Source of the DNA: Forficula auricularia | Lineage: Eukaryota; Arthropoda; Insecta; Dermaptera; Forficulidae | DNA: 64,000 nt | Reading direction: 5' to 3' | Assembly: GCA_024734495.1 (NCBI GenBank) | Contig: JALMQS010000089.1 | Location: 1,809,445-1,873,444, forward strand | Shown: in pieces, positions 22,539-35,565 of the stretch | Position numbering within the stretch: position 1 is the stretch's first letter | How the letters are laid out: each line of letters opens with the position of its first letter | The notes under the pieces: model-generated | What the model was told of the DNA's origin: nothing | Seen by the model: the letters and a program-made list of their open reading frames with translations, nothing else | Databases searched by the model: none | Position numbers and translations under genes: made by a program

Positions 22539-25500
22539 CAATACGAGGATATTCTACGTTCGCCTAGTGGCAGGGTGCGCGACAAAAACGACATCTGACG
22601 GCTGCATTAAATCATGCTCTAGAGCCGTGAAAGAGGTGCTAAATGTTTATAAAATTAATTTATTTGACATTAATAAATAATGTAACAATTTTTTTAAGAA
22701 CCTCAAAGAAAATTGCAATACCGGTAGTGAATAAAAGATATTGAAACATACAAAAAGTAAGTATGGAAGTGTTAATAAGTAGTAAAGTTTATTATTGGAA
22801 TAAGGTTATCCGGCGATACCAATGCAAATGATGGTTGTAATAACATGAGAGGTGTAATAATTAAAAATAAAAAAAATTCAGCATAGTCAACTGAATTTTT
22901 TAAATAATAATTTATTTTCAATTTATAAATTGTTCTTTTATTAGCCTTGGGTTTAAAATTTTCAAATTATAATTGGTAAATTTTAAGTTAGGTTATGCGC
23001 TACTTACTTTTTTCTCTCAACTGCATTTATCCATTTTTTCTGTTTTTCTAATTTCTAACTAGCAACTAGAAATGTATAAAATTTCCAGTTACTATTTCTG
23101 CCTGTATTTTTACAATTAACTACTCAGCAACTATTCACCATTTTTAATATTACTTTTTATTTGTTTACCCTGAACGTGAGCATGATTTAACGAAAATTTG
23201 ACCACAACGATCGGTGCGATCTATTCAGTTGTCTCCACCATGCACTCCGCATCATGCCAATTCCGTGTATTTTTCTAAATGCACACTGGTAGTTTATTCT
23301 GTCTCTATTTAATCGTATAATGCTTGGTTGCCCACAGGGAGGGGTGGGGTGGGGTGGGGTTGAAAATTGTTGGAATTTAGTATTACATATTAAAAATAAA
23401 AGCAGCTAAGTCTTATAACTTCAACAGAAGGTAATAAAAAGCTCTTCTAATTCTTTAGAACTGAATAAAATAGGGGATACTTTTCATGAAACTGGGAGGG
23501 AGGAATCATGAAGTTAGGGGGGAGGGCACACCTCTATAATGTATTCGGACTAAAATATTTTCCCCTGTAAAATTTTGAGAAATGATAATAGAATAGTCAG
23601 TTTTTCAGCTGACAATATTCAAACACAAAATTCTGATGAAAAAAAAGTTTCTCACACCCCAATGAAAAAAGAACCTACGTTTGATTAAATCTTTTAAAAT
23701 ATTTTTAAGCATGTTATTTTGTAATTTTTATTTTAACGCCCCAGTCGCGTGCTATGAGCCCACAAAAGTCGCTTCTATAGGGTCTTCCCCTTTCTAATTT
23801 TGCCTACTTTTGATTTAAAATCCAGTAAAAATTTAGTAAAGTAACTTAGAGTGAATACTTTTGTTGAAAATTAATCAAATAATTTGTTTGGATAACAGAT
23901 AAAAACTATATAGTCTGACTGCCCTCTAATTTTGCGACTATTGATTTGAAAAATCTTCAATATTCACTATGAATAATTTTGAGCAAAATTATTTTTATAA
24001 AATAATTAGTTTGAATGGTAAATAAAAAAACTAAGTTACCCTCCGTATGAATATCTAACATTACCCTTCTTTTTTCTTCTTTTTGCAATGGTAACTTTTT
24101 CAGACGACTAATTTGTTATTTCATATTTATTATATTATTCATAAACCTATGACTTTCGTATTATGTTGGGGGCTCACGGCAACATTGCATCTCATGCCTT
24201 AAGATAAACTCATCTTTAAAATATGTGCAAATTCAAGAAGTTATCATATCACTAACCTTTTTCAAATTGATATACATTTTTATCAATATTAGTAAAATTT
24301 AGCACAATTTAAGATAATATAGTCTTCCGAACAAGACTTCAACAAGATGTGATCCTTAGGGACAAAATGCGAAAGTATCTGAAACTTATGATGGAAAAGT
24401 GAAACGAAATTTCGCGGCTTCAAAGATAAAGTCCGCTAATGTTTAACATATTTCTTATATAATTATATAATATTAAATGATTAATAATAAAAATAATAAT
24501 AATAATAAAAACTATTTCAACAGGTTTTCTATTTAAAGAAAGCTGTATTAAACTTTAAAAACTGTTTCAGAGGCAAAAACGTCCGATATAAACATTTTTT
24601 TATTTTTTTATATATATTGATCTTTAATAGTGAAGGATTAATCATATTTACTCCAAGATAACTTAAAAATTATATTACTTGACTAGAATCTAATTACATT
24701 TCGTAATATCTAAGCCTAATAGAGGATTAGAGATAACTTGTTTCTAGTTTCCCTCAAGTAATTACTCTATCCATATTGTACTTGATCGAGTTCCAAAATT
24801 ATAACCTAATAAGGAACATCCATCCTTAGTAGAAACTTTGAATTGGTTTCTTATTATCATAATACAAAAGAAGATGATTTTAAAAATTTTCACTGATACT
24901 AATATTTACCATATACATTCAATCTCAAAAGTGATATATATAAATTCAAATTTTGAATCTTAAATTTCTGCATAAAAGTAAAGATAGTATTGTCTCAAAT
25001 ATGGCTCGCATCTGAGCAATGCGGATTCCAAGAAGTTTCCTGCCATCCTGGATGCAATTCAATTCACTATATAATACATACAATGGATAATTTTCCTTAG
25101 CTTACAAATGTGACAAGGAATTTATTTTTCTTAAATATTTGTAGAATTATTTGATTTTAAATGTAAATATGTGTAGATGTTTTTTTGCTCCTGGTAAAAT
25201 TATAAATTAAAAAATATATGAATTAATGTTTAAAAATAGTCTGTACATTTCGTATTTTGCTTCCGAGCAAATTCCCCCACTTTCATATCTAGATATATTC
25301 CCAATTCATTTTCAAAAATTATATTTGCAAAAAACCTTGATAGATGTGTAATTTATATTCAGCTACATCAATGGTAATTTATTCATGAAAAAGGTGTAGT
25401 TGGTAAAGTAATATCCCAGGTAGCTACCACTGCGTGAATAAACTGAAGTGAATCTAATTGGTTGATAAGAATTCATTTATATATATTAAATATACATGTA

Positions 25501-26429
25501 TATAAAGTGAACCTGAGGTATTCATTAAGTCACAACTGAAGATTAAATTTGTAGTGTATTAGGTATATATTATTTCTTCGATTTAAGATTGAGCTAAGAA
25601 GGGATTTTTTGGAATTCGAATCCTAAAGGGGGGATATGTTCGCAAAATAGGTTTGAAGGGTTTTTCAAGATCTCTTAAACCAGAAAAGATATAGGTCGTT
25701 TAGATAAGAAAGATAAAGCATTCAAATACAAAAAAACATACTATATTTGCGTATTTGTTTTATTTGTCCCTGAAAGGGAGATATAGTCACTTTGGGGCAA
25801 ATGTTATTTCCTTTGGTCATCTTCTTTTTTATTAATAGCATAGTGTAGAAGGGGATTTTATACTCGAATAAATAAAACATATTTTTATTAAAACTGCAAA
25901 GCCAGCCTTCGGCGGTCATCTTGCTGTCCAGGGTGTCACGTGCCCTGGACTCCGTAGTGGTTTTAAAATAATAATTTAAATTTCCTAATTTAAATAAATT
26001 TTATTTGTCATGAACGATTAGTAGGTTTTAAAATTAAAAAAATCACTCCCGCGCCGATTATAATAAGTAGTACCTGGAGACACCGAGCGATGGTCGGTAA
26101 CTTTTTGCTTCAGTTAAAAGCTATATATTAATATTATTTTAAATTTTAAATTCTGGTAAAAAGGTCGATTTTTATTTAGATTCAGAATTAAATACAAAAA
26201 ATGTCTGCTTGGAATCCATGCCCGACAAAAGTGAAACTTTTTCCCACAGATTTTGTGGTATATAAATAAATATCGAATAATTATTTTTTTTAATTAAATA
26301 CAATTTATCGAGTCTTATAATCAAATAAATTGGCAAATTCTAATATATAATAATATTTGTTATACCCTATTTGTGGAATTTAAAATTGAAAAACCAATTA
26401 ATTATTAAAAAGAAATTGAATAAAAATAT
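22539..26429. other. Long non-coding stretch
   Basis: Visible items are a G-run array (23337-23359) and an AAT-type microsatellite near 24486-24510. The rest is AT-rich without supported genes; all open frames are short and unrecognised. Confidence 0.35.
23337..23359 (+). other. G-quadruplex-prone run
   Basis: Five runs of three to four G separated by single A or T bases satisfy the usual quadruplex pattern. It is exceptional in this AT-rich window; no neighbouring gene suggests a promoter role. Confidence 0.55.
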
Positions 26430-26530
26430 AATTGAAAGTTTTTTGCCGACAGTAGCAGAATTTTTATATATTGAAGGAGACAATATAATTATACATTTTT
26501 ATCGAGACAACCACATGTGAATAATTATTT
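26430..26530 (-). mobile_element. Truncated hammerhead-family relic
   Basis: On the minus strand the family tail (ttgtctccttcaatatat, then ctgct..ctgtcggcaaaaaactttcaatt) is present, preceded by an outer arm remnant. The ribozyme half is too decayed to read (cgagacaacc). No duplication can be assigned. Confidence 0.5.
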
Positions 26531-27540
26531 AAATTAACAAAAAATCCATCAAAAATAATTTAGCCGAAGATGAGACCGTGACAGATCAAATTGTCAACCG
26601 AAAAATCTTTAACCCGTGAATTTTATACAAATCATTAGAGCCGTTTGCAAAATAGAAAAAATACAAACATATATTATTTAAATATACAATTTTTGCTCGT
26701 GTAATAAGAGTAGATAGATAGATATTCGTAACTCTCACTAAATCCAATCCCATAATAGTTTGCTTTTTAATATTTATGTTTTTAGGAAAATATAGGTAGG
26801 TATATCTCAATTTATTTGTGTTTCAATTTTCATCTTGTGAAAGGGGATGTCAACTCCAAAATATCCTAAATTTCCATCCAATATGTCACATAATGAATTA
26901 AAATGTTGTAATATGAAACGCTGGACAATTTGTTACATGATATTGTTAAAATGGAGCTAATTGTGTTTCAGGTGAGTTTAGAGAGAGGGCTAACTTTTAC
27001 ATAACATAGTTGTCAGTTGTCGGGTAGCACATTCTAATTTTAAATTAAGTGATATTGGTCGATAATAATGAGGATGACCTCCAGCGATGGTTTCGTGTAG
27101 AATGGATTCATTCAGCTGGAAGTATGAGTGGGCTGAACGCGAATGAGACAGACTTGGGGGTGGCAAACTACGAGAGTAGAAGGTGGCAGCGGTGGAAGAG
27201 GGTGGTGGAAGCCGGGGAGAATCCGTGCCGGTTTCCTCTTGAGAGCAGACGAGTTTCCTATTAGTTTGGTTAGTTGAATATACGTGCACGTAGAAACGGC
27301 GCCTCACTCTTTCACAAGCCACTAATTAGGATTGCAATCCAAGGCAACTTGTGAAAAAGAAAAGGATAATTTTTGAGTGACACTCTTCGTCAATATCCAA
27401 GAAAAAAGAAAATCAAATATTTTAATTAAATCCATTTTGAAGCACTATTGTAATTGAAAAAGTATACCTTTACGTTATATAAACTTAATAATAATAATAA
27501 TAATTGCATCGAGTCTTGATAAATTATAATTGCTTGGTAT
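26531..27540. other. Non-coding, with a GC-richer island at 26990-27320
   Basis: The island carries overlapping open frames on both strands: 110 codons on the minus strand (26990-27322, Ser/Pro/His-rich) and 71 on the plus strand (27049-27264). Neither matches a domain I know. Base composition differs from the surroundings, so it could be a host exon or untranslated exon, or a fragment of an unrecognised element. An AAT run lies near 27487-27503. Confidence 0.25.
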
Positions 27541-28208
27541 TTTTTTTGTTTTTTTAATGCAATCGAATGCAAGAAGGGGTCCACCAGTAAAGATGCAGCT
27601 CCTATGGATCTCGAAAGACCCTTGCATTACCGATGAGAATGGAAAGTTGATTAAGTGAGAGGGTGTAGACGTAGGTGTCTATGCACTCCGGTTTTGAAAG
27701 TTTGAAGATTATAAGTGCTGGGAAAGATGGAGGTTGGGAGAGAGTTCCAGTTCCTTGAAGTCATGGGGATATATGTATTGGCGAATGAAGTGGTCCGGCA
27801 CTTTTCCAATTTGACCGCGAAAGAGTGTTGGGAGTCGGCAAAACGCGTGCTACGTGCAAAGCATGCTTTGGGGGAAATTATTAATTTTATCTCATCAAAG
27901 CACCTGCCGTGATAGTATCTATAGAAAAGGGAAAGGGCAGAGACATTTCTTTGATTAGCCAGCGAGTCGAGGGAGTCGGTGATCGTCAATTAGCCTGACG
28001 GCTCGTTTCTGAATTGCATCCAGGGTAACAAGAGAATATTTAGAGGCTCCTCTCCATAGATGAGAGCCGTATTCGAGACAGGGGCGGATTTGGGCCTTGT
28101 AGATGGTGAGAAGTTGTGGGGGTTTGTAAAATCGCTTGGACCTGAATAAGTAGCCAATCTTCCTTGCTGCAGATTTCGCCACAGAGGAGATGTGTTCATT
28201 CCAGGTAC
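27541..28208 (-). pseudogene. Jockey-like LINE relic, reverse-transcriptase C-terminal part
   Basis: Two overlapping minus-strand frames carry the piece of a non-LTR polyprotein that follows the reverse-transcriptase palm. The first (28182-27955) reads AARKIGYLF, then YKAQIRPCLEYGSHLWRG and LDAIQKRAVRLI. The second (27989-27651) continues with SLDSLA, LSLFYRYYHG, CRTTSFANTYIP and SRNWNSLP. A frameshift near 27970 separates them. The low-coordinate end has T-rich sequence, which is the poly(A) side on this strand. The upstream part (endonuclease, palm) is missing, so it is a 5'-truncated dead copy. The protein phrases are typical of arthropod Jockey-type LINEs; the clade name is inference. Confidence 0.8.
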
Positions 28209-28296
28209 GCTTGTAGACTTTTTTGTTTATTGCTTATAAGAATTTCTGAAAGGAGAGATTAAATTTTAACCATATTTTTTGTATATATGTCTAGAT

Positions 28297-28505
28297 CAGT
28301 GTTTCTCAACCTGTATGCCGCGAGGCTTTGTGATAAATAATTAAAATTGCTTGAGTTTTGTAACTTTAAAATAGCATTTGTAATTACTTGAATTTTTCTT
28401 TTTTGTATCATACAACTTTTACATTTTTTTTTATATTCAGGTGTGCCTTAAATGATTCCAGATATTTAAAGTGTGGCGTCAACCAAAAAATGTTGCGAAA
28501 CAGTG
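28297..28505. mobile_element. hAT-like MITE (CAGTGTTTCTCAACC type), 209 bp
   Basis: Left end CAGTGTTTCTCAACCTG and reverse complement of the right end CACTGTTTCGCAACATT are inverted repeats. Both subterminal regions contain 'gccgcg' or 'gtgtgcc' phrases typical of this widespread hAT MITE type. Flanking 8-mers gtctagat and ctctagct match at 6 of 8 positions. No coding capacity. Confidence 0.7.
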
Positions 28506-28513
28506 CTCTAGCT

Positions 28514-29202
28514 TTAAAGTTTGGGTTTAAAAATGCAAAAAGAAAAAATTTATTGATATTTAATGCGAAGTCATAATATAAACAATTTACATTTAAGTTT
28601 ATTATTAATTATTACGGCACATCTAGCGACCCGAGTCTTGAAATTTTTTTCACTTTTTTCTTAATTAATAAATGTGCGGGGGGGGGGGCGATTCTTTCAT
28701 TAGAATCCGATCCAGGAAAATGACTAAAAAGGGCGTGGATAGAATTATCTAGCTTGATCCTTCTAGCGAAGGATTTCCTTGCAAGGATGCCAATTACAAA
28801 AGTCAAGACCTGTTCAGACTATTAAAGATTCAATTTTTAATTTCTATTATTCTAGGAATGGCCTTTTGCTCTTGGATCAAAATTATATTCGTTATAGAGA
28901 GAGCAAATATATAATTGACCTTCAATAAAATTCAGAGAATAATGTGAAAAAAATACTTGTTCTAACTGGCAAACCTACAGGGTCGTGAAAAGTTTTACTT
29001 ATTTCTTCATTTTTATCATTCAATAGAAAAATTAAATTCATAAAAATAAATCGTCTTAGAAAATTCCAGGGAACTCGAACACTCATACAGAACAGAAAAC
29101 TCTGCCTACATCTCCCGACAGCGTCTCCGGGTCTTTTTGGGTTACCCCGACGATATTTGTATTTTCAATGCAGGAACTGTTTAGATTTTGGCCTCTCTAA
29201 GC
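28514..29202. other. Non-coding, nothing recognised
   Basis: AT-rich, with a G homopolymer near 28678-28688. No supported feature otherwise. Confidence 0.3.
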
Positions 29203-29390
29203 CAGTGTTTCCCAACTTGTGTGCCGCGAGAGGTTGTCAAATGTTCAGCGAGGGTTTTTGACAAAGAATTAAAATTGCATGGGTTTTGTAACTTTTAAAT
29301 ACGATTACTAATTAATTTTTTTTTCTATCATACAATTTTTACTTTTTTTATACATATTTAGGTGTGCAGCAAATGATTCCAAATAGCTGG
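29203..29390. mobile_element. Truncated relative of the 28297 MITE
   Basis: Begins with CAGTGTTTCCCAACTTGTG and follows the same internal order as 28297-28505 (gccgcgag, ttaaaattgc, gttttgtaactt, ggtgtgc, aatgattcca). The right terminal repeat is lost, so no duplication is visible. Confidence 0.65.
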
Positions 29391-30924
29391 TCCGGCTATA
29401 GTCTGACCTCTACACCGATATACACATACTCATATAAACTTTCTAACTTCAAAACACTAGGTTTAAAAATGCAGAAAATTATATAGAATAACTGCAATTA
29501 TCATGTGATCAGCTACCGAACGGTCGTATCTAATGAGCTGAAATTAGGCACAAAAGTTAATACTAATAAACTGTAACTCTGTGCCATGTTTCAACTTTTA
29601 GCACGAACCGTTTGTTGAGAAGAATTTGCCAAAGCAAAATTTACGGACAGTGTCACTCTTAAACGTTTAGATTTAATACGTCTCATAAATATGTATATTT
29701 ATTTACACTTTTTCGTAGATTTCATATATTTATTTTATTATTAAAGTCTTAAATATATATCTAAACTTGTATTTATTTAATTCTCTCACATAAATGAATT
29801 TTCTTCCTAAATTAAATTCTTTTTCCTTTTCTATTTTTAAACAAAGTTGCTAATAAATTTATTCAGTTCAAATTAATTACTTGAAGAGAGGATGGATGAT
29901 GAAGATGCAAAAAAAATAATTCACAATTCACTTTAGTACTTAAGTCCATCATTCATTTGCTGGAAAATTAACCAAACTGTGTGTTAGAAACTTTTACTTG
30001 AATTTGAAAAACGAATTTCCCTATTCTATTAAGAGAGTCGACGGCTCTGATTTCAAGTTCTTGTGGTTATTATTTAGAGCTAATCTTTTCATAACATGGC
30101 GAAAAGCCTACCGACTACTTTCCACATAAATGCACTAGAATTTAATTAATTAACCCTTTGATCAAAAACCATAACATAAAATCGTGACTTAACAACATTT
30201 ATTCAAAAAAATAAAAAAATAACGCGCAAAAGTTGGTAATTTTTCTAATTTACATATTGTATACATATATATATATACGATATACTATGAAATATCGATT
30301 CTAATAAATGTTGAATATATATATTATTTAATAAAATAGGAAATAAAAATTCCTTACAGCTTTCCCGGATAATTTACTTTCGGGAATAATTTATATATAT
30401 ATATTCCCAAAAAGAGTTATGTTAAATATAATCAAATATTAAGGAAAATTAAATTTTGCCTTTTGACTTAATTAAAGGCCAAGTGGGAAGGGCTCATTTT
30501 CTAATTGGCTTGAGTATTAACAAAACTTGACTTTTAATGGAAAGCGATAACCAAATAAATCTCCCATTTATTATCTCGCATTCAAATACAGAAATTTCAA
30601 TGGATTGTATTATACAAACGTTTTGCAAAAGTAAAAAAAACTTTAAGATTTGTTACGCTTTTTGAAAATTGCGATTATTTGGCAATTTTCGTTTGAAAGT
30701 GATGTGAGCTAAAACTAGCATCAAAGCTGCTGCTTCTTGTTAAGCAGACGCTTATCTTTAGCGTTAAATGATTGGATATTTTTTTATTTTCTTTATTTTC
30801 AAACATAAATTTTGAAATTAGAAAACTTAAAATCAAATCGTTTCGAGAATACAAACACACTTTCAGAAAGTGACTTTGAGCAAGCTTTGTTTCTTGAGCT
30901 ATATCCTGGTATTGGAATACAAGA
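29391..30924. other. Non-coding, nothing recognised
   Basis: AT-rich with short (AT)n tracts near 30262-30278 and 30390-30403. The minus-strand 118-codon frame at 30675-31031 overlaps the LINE 3' end at 30926-31078 and is not a gene of its own. Confidence 0.3.
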
Positions 30925-30925
30925 T

Positions 30926-31078
30926 TCAGCTGTTTAAGACCCCCACCGATATCTTCGACTCCTACCCATCTCATAAAATCACCTCGTCTTTCCACGATGG
31001 AGGGGCCAACCCCGGCTTTTAGGGGATGCACCTCTTTGGTGTAACTCCTTCTCTCATCAATTTCATAAAAAAAAGATG
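30926..31078 (+). mobile_element. 3' end of a Jockey-like LINE
   Basis: The sequence from 'agctgtttaagacc' through 'gatggagggg' and 'ccttctctcatca' to an A-rich tail matches the 3' end of the LINE at 47588-48612 (there at 48460-48612). Only the last codons and the 3' untranslated part remain, a typical extreme 5' truncation. Confidence 0.75.
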
Positions 31079-31479
31079 GACAGGAATTACCATGCTTGAA
31101 AAAGTTTTAGACCAGTGTTTCCCAACCCTTTTTTTATGCCATGTCCCAGCTAAGCCTTTCTAAAATTCGTAACATATACTGGTACATAATGTTTATATTC
31201 TAATAATCAATTATTAGGTATTTATTTAAATTATAATTACAAAAACAAAATTTTGTTTATTAGTATTTTGTAATTATGGTTCTACATACATTTAAGGGCC
31301 AGTTGTATAAATATATGATCACCAATGGCTATATGCGTGAACTTCTGTAATCTATTCATGAAATGAGTTGCAAAAAATAAAATAAAAATGGTCAACCTCA
31401 TATCAACCACTATATATTATACGTGTATTTTATATATTGCTGAAGCTACTTACTATCAAATTTTGTTGATATTTATTTT

Positions 31480-32400
31480 TATTACTTTATCCAATGCGAA
31501 GCATGGGTAAAGTAATCAGTAGAGATTGTGGTGTTGGTGCAAGGTGAAACATCTCTTTAATAAAGATAAGAGTAAATAAATATTTTATTTAATATGGATT
31601 TACTATGAGTTAAGATATTGGGTCACTTATTTACATTAAAATTAAAAAATTAAAAGATATAAATTTTTTTTCTTTTTCAATATATATATTTCGGGCTATC
31701 GACCCATCTTCAGGAAATACAGAAAGTAACTAAATTTTTTATATCTTTTAATTTTTTAATTTTAATGTGAAATAAGTGACTCAGTATCCTTAACTCATAG
31801 TAAATCCATATTAAATAAAATATTTATTTACTTCATCTTCATGGGTAAAGTATTGTAATCGGTCTCGCGGCAAGCGCGACTTCAAAGGTAAAGTAAAGAT
31901 TACGGAACCCATGGACTTAATTAAAGTCACAAATTGTAGTATTCAATTAGGTTGAATTTTAGCACGTGACGGTTTTGCCAAAAATTACATGAGGTCTCGT
32001 CGAGAAGCCAAAAATGCGATTTTTTCGTTTAGTGCGTGCGGATGTATGGATGATGGATGGATGGATGTTATCGTTTTTTTCCGTCCAGGATTTTTTCCAC
32101 ACCGTTGCACAGATTGAAATTAAATTGAAAACCTACCAATACTTTAACAAAATGATTAGTTTTTAGTACATATCGACCCACAAACATTAGTACTTTATTT
32201 TAGTACTCAGTTTTTTCTAAATATTTTGAAAATGACTAACCAATTTTGATGAAATTTAATATTGTAATTAAGTACCCTGGGGACCACAAAAAAGGTCATA
32301 TAAAGTTTTTTTTGTAAAATTATATTTTAAAGTACTTTTCCCTAGTACCCTAATAGTACATAGGATAAAGTGTAGCAACGATCCGTTGCAGTTTATTTCA
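31480..32400. repeat. Repeat G, copy 2 (interrupted)
   Basis: It begins with ACTTTATCCAATGCGAAGCA, a near-palindrome, and ends with GCAACGATCCGTTGCAGTTT, whose first 15 bases form a perfect 6-bp hairpin. The interior (31853-32400) matches 62050-62620, including 'aattgtagtattcaattagg' and 'ccaattttgatgaaat'. A short GGAT microsatellite at 32045-32070 sits exactly where copy 1 has a long TATG array. The transposon class is unknown. Confidence 0.65.
31515..31839. mobile_element. Palindromic element inside repeat G, 13-bp duplication
   Basis: The insert splits repeat G and is flanked by a perfect 13-bp duplication, catgggtaaagta (31502-31514 and 31840-31852). Its arms (about 31563-31675 and 31735-31837) are inverted copies. 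On the minus strand the centre reads CCTGAAGATGGG ... AGCCCGAAATAT, a layout of CTGA, stem (GGG with CCC) and CGAAA like decayed Penelope-type hammerheads. Confidence 0.65.
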
Positions 32401-32825
32401 AATATGGGTAACTAATTTTGTAGATTTTTATATTAATCTGGTCGAGTCCATTTTTTAATTGCCCCCCTTAACAATCAAATTGCGGGGCGTGGGACCCACG
32501 TTGGGAAACACTATTTTAGACATTTCTAAACATAAGCAAAGAAAAATTTGAAAATATTTGAGTGAATTCATAACACCGACTTGCCAACAAGAGGCGATCA
32601 TCAACCCTATCCAGTAATTGATTTTTGATATATGTCAATGTTTCGATGTTTTGCTTCATCTTCTTCATAACGTAAAATCTTAATATTCAACATTTTAATT
32701 TGAAATTATTTTATTGTAGCATTTTTTATGAAATCGGTGTGTGTAAATATATAAAAGATTCAGATAAGAGTAAACAATTGAAAAAGCAATAATATTAAAA
32801 TAATTTACTGACAAACAGAAATGAA

Positions 32826-32960
32826 CCGGCCAAGTGCGAGTCGACTGCATACCCTGGGTTTCGTACCTTATATCTTTCAAAATACTTCAAATATCAAATT
32901 CGTTATATTTTTCGTTGATAATAAGAGGGTTGAATGTTCGGAATTTTTTCATTTTAAATT
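32826..32960. repeat. Fragment of repeat H
   Basis: The phrases 'ccggccaagtgcgagtcg', 'gtttcgtaccttat' and 'caaaatactt' also occur, diverged, at 35566-35650. Related phrases are very common in insect genomes, where I recall them as a dispersed repeat; I cannot name the family with certainty. Confidence 0.5.
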
Positions 32961-33919
32961 TAGCCTTTTTTAAACGCTGACAAGTACAAACATTATCTAA
33001 ATGGCTGCTTGAGTGCTCTCTCACATCGTCATTTTAAGGCGATTTTTTTTTTTTTTTTCATAAGCCCAATTCTACATAAATGATTCCTCACGACCCACGA
33101 TAACGAAATTTTATTTTTATTTTTGTCCGCAGAAAAAATTTGACCTTCTTCAAAATAATCATTTGATTTAAGTTCATTCAGCATTCAATCGATTACTATG
33201 AAAACTCAAGTTAAAGAAAAACTTGATCATCGATTATATTAAATTCTTTATAATTTGTTTGAAACCTTGACCATACTTTTTGAGAAGTAAGTTTCAAAGC
33301 GACAAACAAATCTAGTATTTCGAAATGACATTGGATATCTCTGGCAACAGGTGGACTTGGTATGCATTGAGTGATAATTCTACAAGCAAATTAATTGAAA
33401 GTCAATCTTCACTAAGCGCTAAGATTTCCATTAGATATGATGATTTGAAGGTAATTAATCCATTAGGGAATAAACCCAATGACTTCTCATTAATTAACTA
33501 TAACACAAATTTATTGGAATTTTTTTAATCAATACTAGCTACACCTAAGTACCACCCAACCTATAATTATTTTTCAGGATATCAGTAGAGAAGATCAATG
33601 GTTCTTAACCTTTTTAAACTGCGACCCAAATTTGAGAAATATGTCGCGACCCCAAAAAAAATTTCTTTACTTTTTTTTTAGATCATATTTGAGCAAGTTT
33701 TTTCAAATTTACCATTTCGTCTTTTTTTTAACATAGTATAATAAATAATACAATAAAACTACAACGCTTCGATCGACTTGTACTACGATTGTTCTTAAGT
33801 ACGAGCACCCACTCCGATTTTAGGTTTATTTAGTTTGTCGACCAGCTTGCTAAACACAAAACGTTTAAACATCCAATGGGGTATAGATAACCCATGAGAA
33901 GTAACAAATATTTATGATT
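32961..33919. other. Non-coding; one unpaired hAT-like end
   Basis: A hAT-type end (aatggttcttaacc ... gcgaccc) occurs near 33598. T-rich run at 33043-33058. The 67-codon frame at 33325-33528 is unrecognised. Confidence 0.3.
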
Positions 33920-34181
33920 AAAAATATTGATGAAGAAGGTCAAACTTTATAAACTATACTCTCTAACAAATAAATTAGATATACTATATTTTATAATATA
34001 TAAATATGTATATTCATTATATATAACTCTAACAACATTCATTATATAGAGATATATACATATTTATTTGTACCAAGCAGATGACAGCCTTATTGATTTC
34101 TCCTTGCGTTGATTCATTGAACATTCATATTTTGAATATAAGCAGATTTATTATGTAAGAGTGGACAAAAACTTTATATTT
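33920..34181 (+). mobile_element. Decayed right half of a hammerhead-family element
   Basis: The order 'gatgaagaaggtcaa..ctttataaactata', AT-rich arm, 'agcagatgacagcc', 'ttgatttctcc' and 'gtggacaaaaactttatattta' parallels the right half and tail of copies 1 and 2. The ribozyme core has lost its first bases and the GAAA. No duplication was assigned. Confidence 0.45.
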
Positions 34182-35565
34182 AGAAAAAGTAGGAGACAAC
34201 TTTTCAAATATTAATGGTTATTAAGCAAGAGATTTTAAATGTAAAAAATAAAATTTAATATATAAATTACTAGGGGATTTTCTTTTTTACATTTATAACA
34301 TGTTTCACTTAGAACCTTCACCATTCTCCCTTAATAAGATCTTTTAAGGGTTTGGGCCTCTAGGGTCTTAATCTGGCCCTTACAACAACAATATTTATGA
34401 AAAATCAATGGTCAAATTATTTTTTTCTTTTTGTAACTTAAAATATTGCATTTTCACGTGTTCTTTCCATTTATAGATTAATTTGAATAAAATTGGTAGT
34501 CCAGTAACCTTGTACATCGTTAGTTGTATCAAATGGTTGTAGTAGATTTCGTTTTTTTTGTGTAGGATGTGACTGAGATGGAAAATTAAAATCTTCCACG
34601 TCGGAACCCCTTGATCACTTTTGAATATCCCAAAAACTGCAAAATTTTCGCACTTGTTTCGGTTTTTACCCAATTTGACCATGAAGGAGCACGTTTTCGA
34701 AAAGACCACTCTATTCATTTTTAAACTAGATTAAATTTGCTACATTTTGAGACCAGAATGAACGGTTGACTTAAATGTTTCCGAGATTCAGCTTTTCAAA
34801 TATTGGCAAATTTTCCAAACTTGAAAATTTTAAGCTAATTTTCATGTTTAATCATTATGCTTTTGTCTTAATATCTCCAATAACCTGTTTGATATGAGTC
34901 AGTGAAGTAAACAATTATTCAATTTAGAATTTCGAAAGGGGTGGGGGATGAAGGGAAAGGTTTGGTGGGAGAGGGGAGTGCAATGTTCACAACCAGACGA
35001 CTGAAATTGAAATACAAATTTATTTATAGTCCAGGCATATTACGATTTTAACAGGAATTATCTCTCGGTAAAGGTTTTATTGCTGGAATACCTTTATTGG
35101 TATCCCAATATTACTACCCTAAGTTTTCCCACAAATCTGAAATGTGAAACCACCATTTGATGCAACTTAGGCCCATGCTTTTCATATCAAGGTTACTGGA
35201 CTAAGGAGGAAAAAGTGAAACTTTTCAAGACTCGGTATGCTGTTTGTAGTTTCGGTGAATTAATAGATTTAAATGAAAAATATCTAAATCAGATATTCGT
35301 TTCGATTTAATATTTTATTACATAGAGTCAAAAGGCAGTTCCTACAATAATAGAAATATCATATCAGATTCTAATGAAATTAATAATTATTTAATCGCTC
35401 ACCCGCACATTTATTAAATAATAAATAAACTAAAAACTTATTTACACTAGGGACGCCTTTATAAGTAGGTAATTATTAATAAATTTGGTGTGAACATGCA
35501 GCATAACATGCTGTCTTCTTCCAACACACATATTTGTTTCTAATTCTATCACAAATTAAGAAATA
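34182..35565. other. Non-coding, nothing recognised
   Basis: AT-rich; the 107-codon minus-strand frame at 34395-34718 has no domain I recognise. A G-rich patch lies at 34940-34980. Confidence 0.3.

Larger units (their letters stand above)
31113..32513. mobile_element. hAT-like element with perfect 8-bp TSD, host to nested insertions
   Basis: Ends CAGTGTTTCCCAACCC (31113) and GTTGGGAAACACTA (to 32513) are inverted repeats. A perfect 8-bp duplication TTTTAGAC lies at 31105-31112 and 32514-32521. Inside it lies repeat G (about 31480-32400), itself interrupted at 31515-31839. What remains outside G is about 480 bp without coding, so the original element was probably a MITE. Confidence 0.8.

Noticed and set aside
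27715..27912. Plus-strand 65-codon frame inside LINE sequence
   Set aside because: The real LINE coding sense is the minus strand; this is its shadow. The same applies to 37479-37682, where the LINE sense is plus.
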